A program made the position numbers and the translations under genes. The notes under the pieces were generated by a model. That model was not told the origin of the DNA, searched no databases, and worked only from the letters and a program-made list of their open reading frames with translations. Of a stretch of DNA of 64,000 bases, positions 40,094 to 48,800 are shown piece after piece. This DNA comes from Hymenobacter mellowenesis. Its GTDB lineage: Bacteria; Bacteroidota; Bacteroidia; Cytophagales; Hymenobacteraceae. How positions within the stretch are numbered: position 1 is the first letter of the stretch; each line of letters begins with the position of its first letter. The stretch spans positions 310,001-374,000 of the forward strand of contig NZ_JAUQSX010000002.1 in assembly GCF_030581005.1 (NCBI RefSeq), read 5' to 3'.

Positions 40094-43000
40094 TCACTCG
40101 CTCAGCGACGATTCCAAATCGGCCTGGAAGCGCAGGGTATCGACAAACGTATGGAGCTGGGGCTGAAAAACCGAGTGGGCCTGGTCGATGGCTTCGACCT
40201 GCTGAATGGCCCAGGCCACATCGGCGGGAGCGAGGTTAGGGGCCACGGTTTGGGGCAGCAGCCAGGCCAGCTGCCGCAGGTGGTAGGGTGGGGCGTTGAC
40301 CTCGTACACGACGGCCGTTTTGGTTAGCTGGCGGGTGATGGCGTCGAGCACGGCGCTGCTGAGGGCGCGGGGCCAGGGCGCGGGCACGAAATCGAGGCCC
40401 AATGCCCAGTCGGCCTGCTGGCGGCGCACCCGTTCCAGCGTGGGCGCCAGCAGCAGGGTGCGCTGGTCGGCGGCGGGCAGCAGGGCGGCCAGCTGGCCCC
40501 ACTCGATGCCGCGGGCGCAATTGGCGCGGTCCAGCGCGGGCAGGTCTTCCTGCCACAGCTGCAGGAAAGCGCCGGCAAACGCGGCATCGCGGTGTAGCAG
40601 GGTGCTGTGCGCCCAGCCCGGCAGCAGGGGCAGCGCCCATTCCGAAGCCAGCGCCGCCGCGAGCAGCTCGCCGGGCGTGAGGCCGAGGTGGGCGGTCCAG
40701 CGCCGGGGCGGCAGCAGCCCGACCAGGTTGCCGAGGCGGCCCGCCGCCGGGCCCAGCGTGGTTTGCAGGCCCACGGTGGTGCTGATGCGGTACTCATAAC
40801 GCGCGGTTATCTCCTCAATGCCGTCGAGCAGCCAGGATTTGTCCCAGGCGGTGGGCAGGGTGATTTCCAGGGTGGGCTTGCCGAGGCCCAGCAGCTTGCG
40901 TTTGGCCGTGATGAGCGGCGCGGCGCGGGCCCACAGCCGCTCGATGAGGGCGGCGCCGGGAATCTGCACCAGCAGCTCGGCTGCGCGGCGGCGCACGTCC
41001 TGGCCCCGCGCTTTGAGCAGGGCTTCGAGGGTAGGCTCGGCGTCGGGGTGCAGGTGGCGGGCCAGGATGTTGAGCAGGGCTTCCTGCATTTTGGCTGGCT
41101 CGGTGGGCAAGGCGGCCAGGAGCAGAGCGCGGGCCGCCTCGGGCATCTGGTCAAAATGCTGGTTGAGCCAGGCCAGACGGGCGGCGGAGGGGCCGGTTTC
41201 CCAGGTGGTCAGGTCGGTGCCAGAGGCGGTGGGCGCGGGCAGGTTGTCCCCCAGCTTGCTCCATTCGGGGTTCAGCGCGGCCAGCCAGTGGCCCCGCGCC
41301 CCCAGCACTGGCCCCAGCGCGGCCCGGGTTTCGGTGGAGCGCGTGGCGTGGCGCAGCAGTGGCACCAGCAGGGCCGGCGGCACCCGCAGGTCGCGCCCGG
41401 CGAGGCGGGTGAGGTAGTCGGGCAGCAACTCCAGATGCAGGGAGTTGACCAGCATCTGGTGCAGGTGGCTGGTGCCTTTGGGGCCGACGACGGGCAGCAG
41501 CTCAGGCGGCGAGGGCGCCAGGGCCGGGCCAGCAGCCGAGGCCGGCTCGTAGCCCGCCTTGCGCATCAGGGCCAGCGTGCCGGCGGCCAGCAGCAGCTGT
41601 TGTTCTAGGGTGTCGGCAGGGGTGGGAAAGGCGGGGATGGGCTCGCCGCTTTGGCGGGTGCCGAGCAGGGCAATGCGCAGAAGCTGCGCGCCTTGCGGCG
41701 GCACCGCGCCGCCCGCTTCGACCTCACCCCCTGACCCCCTCTCCAAAAAAGTGGGGGCACCGGACATGTTCCTTGCGAGTTCAACCATTGAATCGTCCTC
41801 ACGGGCCGGTGCCCCCTCTTTTTTGGAGAGGGGGTCAGGGGGTGAGGTCGATGGGAAGGATGAATTTCCCAGCCAGCTGCTCAGCGGCCGGAATGCCTGC
41901 CCGTCCCACTCGCCGAATAGCGTTATCGGATGACCACCGCTTTCAGCCAGCAGCTGCCAGCCAAAATCTTCCTCAATAAAGCGCAGCGGCAAAGTGTCGG
42001 TTTCGGTGGCGTGGTGCAGCTGCCAGCGGCCGTCGGGTAGTGGGGCAGGCAGCACCTGGGCCAGCGTGGCGGGCCACTCGCGCAGCCAGGGCTGGCGGGC
42101 CAAGGCGCTGGCATAGTCCTGCAGCAGCTGGCTGATGGACTGGCCCGCGGGCACTGCATGGGCGGGCACTGTACCATCAAATTTCACCTGCACCGGCGCC
42201 GCCCGCAACGGCAGTAGGCCGGGGTAAAAGGCCAGTTCGCCCAAATAGGCGCCGTGTGGTATAAACGGCGTGCTGAAAGGCTGGCTGCCAAACGAAAACT
42301 CCAGCACCAGGGCCGTGCGGCCGGTGTCGCGGCCCAGCAGCCAGGTGCGGCGGGCGGTCAGGCGGTCTTCCTCCCAGCGGAACTGGCCCAGCACGCGCCA
42401 GGCGTCGGAAATCGGGGTGGCAGTGGCCAGCAGGTCTTCCTTTTTCAGGTTGACTCCGACTTGCTGGAGCACCTCGGCCCGGGCATCGGGGCGGAGGCGG
42501 GGCAAGTTTTGGAAAGTCCGCACCTGCAAATACAGTTCGCCGAGGCGGCCGAGTAGGCGGCCGGGCCAGTCGGCGTGGGCGTGGCGCAGGGGGGCCAGCT
42601 CGCGCACGGTCGCGGCCAGCCCGGGCAGCTGGTTGTCGACCAATCGGGCGGCCTGGTTTTCCCAGAAGGTAGTTGGCTGCTTATCGAGCGCGGCCAGGCC
42701 GGCGCGCATCAGGTCTTCGAGCCAGGCCGTGAGTTCTTCGGCCCCGGCAGCCATGCGGGTCAGGCGCTTGGGGTCGACGGCCGGTGCGGCCTGACTTTGG
42801 AATGACAGACCGGCGGCTTCGTCGGTCGCCGTTTCCGGCCCGGGTAATGAAGAATCAGGGCTGGTTTCGTCGGCTAGCAACTCAGCCGCGGCAGTGGCTT
42901 TGGCCGCTTTAGAGGCGGGTTTCTCAGCCTTCTTCTCCTGCGTTTGCTGGCGTTTTTCCAGCCATTCAGTCAGCCAGACCGGGGGCATGTTTCCGACCAA

Positions 43001-43273
43001 TAATTCTGGTTGGCGGGCCATGAGCAGCAGCAGGCCCGCGCCGTGCTTGCAGGGAAAAACGCGGCTCGGGCAGCTGCACTTGAAGGCAGGCTCCGTGAGG
43101 TCGATGCCGGTGAGGTAGGGCTTGCTGCCGCTGCCGGCGCACTCGCCCCAAGCGGCCGTATCGGTGCGGCCCAGATTGGCCCATTTGGCTGGTTTCAGCA
43201 GTTCCTGACCCCGTTTGAGGGTGCCAGGGTCGGTGATGAGGGCGAGGGCCTGCGCTTCGGAATAGGTAATCAT
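40094..43273 (-). CDS. SWIM zinc-finger protein fused to a DUF5691-like region
   Basis: The 1059-residue protein starts MITYSEAQALALITDPG (ATG at 43273). An N-terminal SWIM zinc finger is seen as CxC (Cys66, Cys68) and CxH (Cys75, His77) in FKCSCPSRVFPCKHGAGLLLL. A middle region (about 130-470) is helical. Residues about 475-518 are encoded by a palindromic DNA repeat (SPPDPLSKKEGAPARED, GAPTFLERGSGGEV). The C-terminal half opens with LLRIALLGTRQSGEPIP, which I associate with DUF5691 proteins that neighbour SWIM, MoxR and VWA genes elsewhere. The repeat therefore sits at the junction of two parts that are separate genes in other bacteria. This gene heads the cluster. Confidence 0.82.
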   Translation of the reverse strand: MITYSEAQALALITDPGTLKRGQELLKPAKWANLGRTDTAAWGECAGSGSKPYLTGIDLTEPAFKCSCPSRVFPCKHGAGLLLLMARQPELLVGNMPPVWLTEWLEKRQQTQEKKAEKPASKAAKATAAAELLADETSPDSSLPGPETATDEAAGLSFQSQAAPAVDPKRLTRMAAGAEELTAWLEDLMRAGLAALDKQPTTFWENQAARLVDNQLPGLAATVRELAPLRHAHADWPGRLLGRLGELYLQVRTFQNLPRLRPDARAEVLQQVGVNLKKEDLLATATPISDAWRVLGQFRWEEDRLTARRTWLLGRDTGRTALVLEFSFGSQPFSTPFIPHGAYLGELAFYPGLLPLRAAPVQVKFDGTVPAHAVPAGQSISQLLQDYASALARQPWLREWPATLAQVLPAPLPDGRWQLHHATETDTLPLRFIEEDFGWQLLAESGGHPITLFGEWDGQAFRPLSSWLGNSSFPSTSPPDPLSKKEGAPAREDDSMVELARNMSGAPTFLERGSGGEVEAGGAVPPQGAQLLRIALLGTRQSGEPIPAFPTPADTLEQQLLLAAGTLALMRKAGYEPASAAGPALAPSPPELLPVVGPKGTSHLHQMLVNSLHLELLPDYLTRLAGRDLRVPPALLVPLLRHATRSTETRAALGPVLGARGHWLAALNPEWSKLGDNLPAPTASGTDLTTWETGPSAARLAWLNQHFDQMPEAARALLLAALPTEPAKMQEALLNILARHLHPDAEPTLEALLKARGQDVRRRAAELLVQIPGAALIERLWARAAPLITAKRKLLGLGKPTLEITLPTAWDKSWLLDGIEEITARYEYRISTTVGLQTTLGPAAGRLGNLVGLLPPRRWTAHLGLTPGELLAAALASEWALPLLPGWAHSTLLHRDAAFAGAFLQLWQEDLPALDRANCARGIEWGQLAALLPAADQRTLLLAPTLERVRRQQADWALGLDFVPAPWPRALSSAVLDAITRQLTKTAVVYEVNAPPYHLRQLAWLLPQTVAPNLAPADVAWAIQQVEAIDQAHSVFQPQLHTFVDTLRFQADLESSLSE
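41720..41849. repeat. Palindromic repeat, family D, inside the SWIM protein coding sequence
   Basis: Arms at 41720-41761 and 41808-41849 pair almost perfectly (GGTGCCCCCTCTTTTTTGGA type). It is read in the same frame and orientation as the copy in the DUF5682 gene, and lies between the SWIM part and the following domain. Confidence 0.92.
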
Positions 43274-43291
43274 GCGGGGCGGGGTAGGCTC

Positions 43292-43299
43292 CAAAAGTA
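43292..43299 (-). promoter_or_regulatory. Probable -7 element (TACTTTTG) of the SWIM-MoxR cluster
   Basis: On the minus strand the sequence TACTTTTG (CAAAAGTA on plus) fully matches TAnnTTTG and lies 18 bases before the start codon at 43273. The expected TTG 19 bases further up is not exact. Confidence 0.5.
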
Positions 43300-43349
43300 G
43301 CAGGGAATCCTGGGGTTTCGAGGCCGGCTATTTGAGGCGGTCAAACCCT

Positions 43350-43438
43350 CAGGCTGAGCGCCGCCGAAGCTGCTCTACCGCATAAGTGGCAGATTGATTT
43401 GCCATTGCGGCAGAGCAGCTTCGGCGGCGCTCAGCCTG
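43350..43438. repeat. Inverted repeat, family A, divergent sub-type
   Basis: Arms at 43350-43376 and 43412-43438 (CAGGCTGAGCGCCGCCGAAG type) are perfect over 27 bases. The core TGAGCG..GAAG is shared with family A, but base changes are matched on both arms, showing compensatory evolution. It lies upstream of the SWIM gene and downstream of the 43471 gene. Confidence 0.88.
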
Positions 43439-43470
43439 AAGGTCAATGCCTCGTGTAATGCCCCAACTGC

Positions 43471-43830
43471 TCACGCAAAAAAGTCACCCGGGTCGGCCTG
43501 CCCCAGATACTTGCGCAGCAGTTCCAACGAACCGAAATACGGCCGCACGCAGGCCAGAAACTGCTCGGCAATCGCCGGGCTAGCGGCGTAGGCCACAAAG
43601 GCGCCGCTGCTTTCCGTAAATTCTACTTCTTCAAGCAGGGCAGGGCAATGTTCTTCCACAATCGTCTCCAGATGCTCGACCCAGGAGGCCGCCGTGCCCC
43701 CAAAGCCAAAGTGCTGAAACAAGCGGTAGTAGTCCTCCAGCCCGCCCACATCGGCAAAAACCAGTACCTCGTACTCGGGCGAAATGGGCGGCGGGGCGGG
43801 GACTGTTTGGAAGGGAAAAGTATCTGACAT
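43471..43830 (-). CDS. Small acidic protein, possibly Imm51-like
   Basis: This is a 119-residue acidic protein without a signal peptide. The order of blocks (FQHFGFGGTAASWVEHLETI, VEFTESSGAFVAYAASPAIAEQFL, YFGSLELLRKYL) is reminiscent of immunity proteins of the Imm51 group found in polymorphic toxin systems. No toxin gene is adjacent. The resemblance is from memory and weak, so treat the name as a suggestion. It lies between a hairpin repeat and a coiled-coil gene, all on the minus strand. Confidence 0.55.
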   Translation of the reverse strand: MSDTFPFQTVPAPPPISPEYEVLVFADVGGLEDYYRLFQHFGFGGTAASWVEHLETIVEEHCPALLEEVEFTESSGAFVAYAASPAIAEQFLACVRPYFGSLELLRKYLGQADPGDFFA

Positions 43831-43845
43831 GACCCGAAAGTACGG

Positions 43846-44445
43846 TCACCGGCGCCGGCGTAGCGCCACCACCAGGCCCACGCACAGCACCGCCAGCCCG
43901 GCAATCAGGGCGTCGCGCACGAAATGGCCTTGCTTGGCTTCGGTCACCTCAGCTTCCAGGTCGCGCATTTTGGCCAACTGCTGCTTTTCGCGCTGACGCA
44001 GGTTGCTGGCTTCGTTTTCGACCTCTGACAGGCGCTGCGACGTCAGGTTGCGGTCGTCGCGGCTGGTGCTTTGCAGCTGGGTGGTGGTGGCGGCCAGGCG
44101 CACGGAGGTGGTGGTGGCTTTCTGGGCTGTTTCGTTGAGCACGTTCACGATTTGCTGGTCCTTGTCCACAATGCCCTGCAGGGCGTCCACCACTTCCTGC
44201 AGGTCTTTCTTCGAGGGCTTGTTGCCGAACAGGCTGTGCCGCTGGGCGCTGGCGTCGCGGTAGCGGTCGGTGAGGGTCTTGCGCTCGGCCAGCAGGCGGG
44301 GCAGGGGCGAGTCGGGGGTGACGGCGGGCGCCTGGGCCGCCGCCGGCCGCCCGAGCCCGGCCGTAGCCAATAGGAGCAGCTGAAACAGTGGGATTCGGAA
44401 GTTGCGTTGCACTTTTGCAGACCAGGGAAAGAGAAGGATTCGCAT
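43846..44445 (-). CDS. Exported coiled-coil protein with C-terminal membrane anchor
   Basis: This protein has up to 199 residues. It has a signal peptide (PLFQLLLLATAGLGRPAAAQ), then a long helical part predicted to be coiled coil (LQEVVDALQGIVDKDQQIVN, LSEVENEASNLRQREKQQLA). It ends with a transmembrane helix (ALIAGLAVLCVGLVVAL) and a basic tail RRRR. The start is uncertain: the ATG at 44445 shares CATG with the divergent gene start, while a GTG at 44412 would still keep the signal peptide. No family is recognised. It may be a cell-envelope structural or spacer protein. Confidence 0.62.
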   Translation of the reverse strand: MRILLFPWSAKVQRNFRIPLFQLLLLATAGLGRPAAAQAPAVTPDSPLPRLLAERKTLTDRYRDASAQRHSLFGNKPSKKDLQEVVDALQGIVDKDQQIVNVLNETAQKATTTSVRLAATTTQLQSTSRDDRNLTSQRLSEVENEASNLRQREKQQLAKMRDLEAEVTEAKQGHFVRDALIAGLAVLCVGLVVALRRRR

Positions 44446-44926
44446 GAAGAAGAAAGAGGTAATGAAGAAAGCGGCCGCCTTGCTAGGCGGCGCGCTGGCC
44501 GTGTGGAGCTGTGAAACCACCCGCCTGAAAACGCCGCCCACCTACGGCGGCGCCGTTTCCGAAGGGTTGCACGAGAAGGGCGCAAGCGGCGTGCTGCCCT
44601 TCCTGATTCAGGAAACCAGCGACGACGAGTCGTACGGCTTTACGGAAAACAACCCCGTGCGGGTAGGCGGTGGCCGCGAAGCCGGCGTGCGCAACGAGCA
44701 GCGCTACCTCAATGCCCTGCGGGGCCCCGGTGGCCAAGCCATTGAATACCAGTTGCAGGGCAGCTGCTGCGCGTTCAAAATCCCGGCTGGCGGCATCGAC
44801 AACGAAGGCCAGCTCGACATCTACACCGTGACGTGGCGCGGCCGCAAAGAGCCGCTGAAACTCTACCTGAACATGTACGAAGAAGCCGACCTGAAAGCGC
44901 CTAAAGGCCTGGCCCCGGCCCGCTAG
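44444..44926 (+). CDS. Small lipoprotein (often mis-named KDO-8-phosphate synthase-like)
   Basis: The 160-residue protein has a lipoprotein signal ending in AVWSC. The mature part has ETSDDESYGFTENNPVRVGG, NEQRYLNALRGPGG, LQGSCCAFKIP and a C-terminal LDIYTVTWRGRKEPLKLYLN. I recall this pattern from Bacteroidota lipoproteins labelled 2-dehydro-3-deoxyphosphooctonate aldolase, although nothing in the sequence supports that enzyme. It contains a Cys-Cys pair, a possible disulfide or metal site. Its ATG overlaps the first ATG of the divergent gene. Confidence 0.65.
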   Translation: MKKKEVMKKAAALLGGALAVWSCETTRLKTPPTYGGAVSEGLHEKGASGVLPFLIQETSDDESYGFTENNPVRVGGGREAGVRNEQRYLNALRGPGGQAIEYQLQGSCCAFKIPAGGIDNEGQLDIYTVTWRGRKEPLKLYLNMYEEADLKAPKGLAPAR

Positions 44927-45003
44927 CCCTAATCCCGGCCGTAGCCGGCTGCGTATGCCCGTGGGGTGGGGCCGGGCAAACACCCCCGGGCCCGCCGCGC
45001 GGT

Positions 45004-45588
45004 ATGAAAAAGCTACTGTCGTTTTTGTCGTTGCTGGTTTCCGGTTGCGGGCCTTGCGAGCAGGTTCTTCTCACGCCCGACGAACGGGCCTGGTTTCCGG
45101 CGCACCCGGCGGGCAAGCAAATTGCCTTTCGCAGCAACCGCGGCCACACCAACACCATGACGCTGATTGAGCAGCGCGAGTGGTTCAACAACACCGACTG
45201 CAACAAGCTGGAGGCAGGGAATTACCAGCCCATTCACGTGCAGTATGGCCTGACGTCGGCCACGGAATACGACCCGAAGTTGCCCCATTTCAGCATCAGC
45301 GCCGACAAAATAAGGCCCAATGTGCCCGCCCGGCTCCAGTTCAGCATTTCCGGCCTGGAGTACCCCCTGCCCGCCGGCCAGAAAATTGGCCCCACCGACG
45401 TGCTGGTGCCGGAACCCTGCACTCTGAGCACCGGCAAAACCTACCCGGCGGCCTACGTTTTCCGCGACGGCCAGAACGCCAAAAACTACGGCACCGGCCG
45501 CATGAAATCCTTTCACTGGGACAAACAGGCCGGCCTGGTTCGTTACGAACTGGCCGACGGCGAAGTGTTTGAGCGAGTAGGGGAGTAG
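45004..45588 (+). CDS. Hypothetical lipoprotein
   Basis: The 194-residue protein begins MKKLLSFLSLLVSGCGPCEQ, a lipoprotein signal with Cys15. The mature domain has WFPAHPAGKQIAFRSNRGHT, LIEQREWFNNTDCNKLEAG and a C-terminal MKSFHWDKQAGLVRYELADGE. I do not recognise it. A run of conserved-looking aromatic residues and two more cysteines suggests a folded periplasmic domain. It is on the same strand as the preceding lipoprotein gene, 77 bases away, so co-expression is possible. Confidence 0.65.
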   Translation: MKKLLSFLSLLVSGCGPCEQVLLTPDERAWFPAHPAGKQIAFRSNRGHTNTMTLIEQREWFNNTDCNKLEAGNYQPIHVQYGLTSATEYDPKLPHFSISADKIRPNVPARLQFSISGLEYPLPAGQKIGPTDVLVPEPCTLSTGKTYPAAYVFRDGQNAKNYGTGRMKSFHWDKQAGLVRYELADGEVFERVGE

Positions 45589-45618
45589 AGAATCGGTAGT
45601 CTGAGATAACAATCAGGG

Positions 45619-45741
45619 AACGTCATGCAGCGCGCAGCGAAGCATCTTTACCTCTGAAGTAACCTTTCTATTGAATTACTTCTGCGGGTCTATTGAATTA
45701 CTTCTGCGGGCAAGATGCTTCGCTGCGCGCTGCATGACGTT
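45619..45741. repeat. Inverted repeat, family A, with duplicated loop
   Basis: Arms at 45619-45648 and 45712-45741 are perfect over 30 bases. Inside the loop a 22-base unit (TCTATTGAATTACTTCTGCG, then GG) is present twice in tandem at 45667-45688 and 45689-45710, which makes the loop longer than in the other copies. Confidence 0.92.
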
Positions 45742-45810
45742 CTAAAGTCGTTTTGACGATAAAATCCCTCTCCCGGCGGTACTTTTAACCTTGTTCTACC
45801 GCTGAAACCT

Positions 45811-48800
45811 ATGCCCGCCCGCTACTTTCCACGCCTCGCCGCGCTGGCCACCGATGCTACGGCCGCCCCCGCCGACCAGCTCCCGCGCCTGCGCAAGCTG
45901 CTCGAAACCGTGCTGCGCGACGAGTATAAGCGCCGGGGCGTAGCCTTCGCCAACCTCAGCCAGGCCATTGGTTTCGTGGCCTACGAGCATGAGCTCACTG
46001 GCCGCCTGCGCCACCAATTGCAAGCCCTGCGCCTGAGCGCCAACCTGGTGCTGCACGAAAGCTACCCTGGCACCGTGGCCGAAGTAGTATCCGGCTTCGG
46101 CGCCGTGGTGGAACTGATTGAGAAGCTGACCACCGTGCTCTACGACGGCCCGGCCCTGCAGTTGCCACCCGATGCCGGCCTCGAAGACAACGAGCAGGCC
46201 GCCTTTGAAGCCGCGCTGGCTGTGGCCCCGCTGCCGCCCGCCACTCCCCTGGAAGCCTGGCGCGTGCACGTGCTGGCCACCAACCTGGCCACCGGCGAGC
46301 TGACCGTAGAATTGGACCAGCCCGCCGATGGCCGCCCCGCCGGCCCCTTCGAGTTGCTCCTGCCCGAAGCCTACGCCAGCCTGCTGCCCACGGCCGCCGT
46401 GCTGCACCCCACGCTGCACCTCATCGGCCCAGTGCTGCTGCCCGATGGACGGGTGAAGCCGCGCCGTGTGGTACTGGAGCCCGATTACCTCATCAACGTC
46501 ACCACCATTGCCGAGTGCGCCCAGAAGGACGGCACCATTCCCGAATGGGCCCTTATCAATGCCTTTTTGCCCGACGAAACCTCGCGACCGCTGGTGTTCG
46601 GCAACCTGGTGAACATGCTGCTGGACGAGGAAGTGAGCCACGCCGCTCGCTACGAGGAGCTGAAAACCAAAACCGAAGTAGCCAATATGCAAGAACGCAT
46701 GTCGGCACTGGCCACACTGTTGGATAAAGGTCGCCCCGGCCAGGGCTTCGCCAAAAACACCTTTGCCACCAGCACGTCGTTCGACTCGCCCTCTCCATCG
46801 GAGAGGGGGCCGGGGGGGGAGGCTCCGGTAGGGGGCATCGACAGCCGCTCCGAATTCGACCTGGAGCACTTCCTCCACAAGCGCCTGTTCCGCCTCCAGC
46901 CATTGGCGCTGAGCACCTTGCCGGAGTTCCAGACCCGCAACGGCGTGCCGGAGCTGTTCAACGACCTGCGCCGCCACCACCGCACCCTGCGCGACACCCA
47001 GCTGCGCGGCTTCGTGGCCGACAGCCGCACCGGTTACCAGCAGCAGCGCCTGCGCGTGGCCGACTGCTTCCTCGAACCCACCTTCCTCTCGGCCACCTAC
47101 GGCCTGCAGGGCCGCCTCGACCTGCTGCACGAAAGCCCCACCGGCTACGACCTCATCGAGCTCAAAAGCTCGAAATCGGTACCCGGCGGCCCGCCCTGGA
47201 CCAACCACACGGCCCAGGCCCAGCTCTACCGCCTGCTGCTCGAATCGGTGTTTGGGGCCGATGGCGAAACCGCCGGCCGGGGCCGCACCAGCATTCTGTA
47301 TTCCAATGCCACCGACGGGCAGTCGGCCGTGCGCCGCGTCGACCAGGACCAGAACCTCATCGACCGCCTGCTCAATGCCCGCAACCAGCTGGTGGGCGTG
47401 GAGCTGCAGCTGGCCCGCGCCACCGGCCCGCGCCAGACGCGCCAGCTGCTCGCGCCCGTTATCCAGCCCAATCTGGCCGGCCTGCCCAGCTTTGGACGCG
47501 ACAAAGCCCAGCACGTAGCCAACGCCTGGGCTGCCGCCGACTCCGTGGAGCGTGCCTACTGCCTTGAGCTGATTCGGTTCTCAGCCCGCGAAATGCGTCT
47601 GACCCTGCTTGGCGACGAGGCCCGCCCCGGCGACGCCGGCGGCCAGGCCGGCCTTTGGCTGCTACCCCAGGCTCGCAAACACCAGAATTTCAGCCTGCTT
47701 GATGAGCTGGAATTAATCGAAGACCAAAGCAATGCCGACGACGACGTCCGCGACGGCCTGGGCCCGCACTTGGTATTCCAGCGCCAGGCCGGGGGCCGGG
47801 AGGTCAATTTCCGGGCCGGCGATACCTTGATATTATACCCGCGCAGAAAAGCCAGCGCAACCGCCGATGTAGGAGCGGATTCAAACAACGAAACCCCAAT
47901 TCTCCAAGCCCCCAAGCCCTTAAGTCCACTCGATAGCCAGGTCGTGAAAGTCGTCCTCGCCGAAGACCTGGGCACCGATGGCCGCGTGGTGCTGTCCATC
48001 CGCAACCGTCGGCTGGCGCCGCGCTACCTGCACGGCCACTCGCACTGGGCCCTGGAGCCCGATACCTACGATACCTTTCGCCGCGAGTGGGCCAGTATTT
48101 CGGCCTTCCTGAGTTTGGCGCCGGAGCGCCGCCAGCGCTTGCTGGCCCGCACCGGCCCGCGCCTGCCCGAGCCCGAGTTCTGGACGCCCGCCTCAGAGCC
48201 TGCTACCACGGCGCCCGACGTGGTGGCCCGCGCCTTGGCCGCGCCCGATTGGTTTGTGCTCTGCGGCCCGCCCGGCACCGGCAAAACCCGCGCCGTGCTG
48301 CGCGAGCTGGCCGAACGCCTGTATAAGCAGGACAAGCACACGCTGCTGGCCGCTTACACCAACCGCGCCGTGGACGAAATCTGCGAGCAACTGGTGGACG
48401 CCGGGCTGCCCTTTATTCGGGTGGGCTCGCGGCTGGGCACGGCGCCCCACTACCGGCCCTATTTGCTGGATAACATGCTGCGCGACTGCCTCACGCGCCA
48501 GGCCGTGCGCGACCGGCTCAAGAACTGCCCCTTCTACGTGGGCACCGTGGCCAGCCTGCTGGGCAAGCCCGAACTGTTCACCCTCAAGCAGTTCGACCTG
48601 GCCGTGGTGGACGAAGCCAGCCAGGTGCTGGAAGCGCCCATGCTGAGCCTGCTCTCGAAAGTCAACAAGTTCATCCTCATTGGCGACCACCGCCAGCTGC
48701 CGGCCGTGGTGACGCAGGAGCCCGAAGCCAGCGCCGTGGCCGAAGAAGTAGCCGAGCTACTGCAGCAGGAGCTGGGCCTGAGCAACATGCGCAACTCCTA

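Noticed and set aside
44444..44926. KDO-8-phosphate synthase
   Set aside because: The product is a 160-residue lipoprotein without a TIM-barrel or synthase motif. The name exists in databases for similar proteins, but it is not supported.
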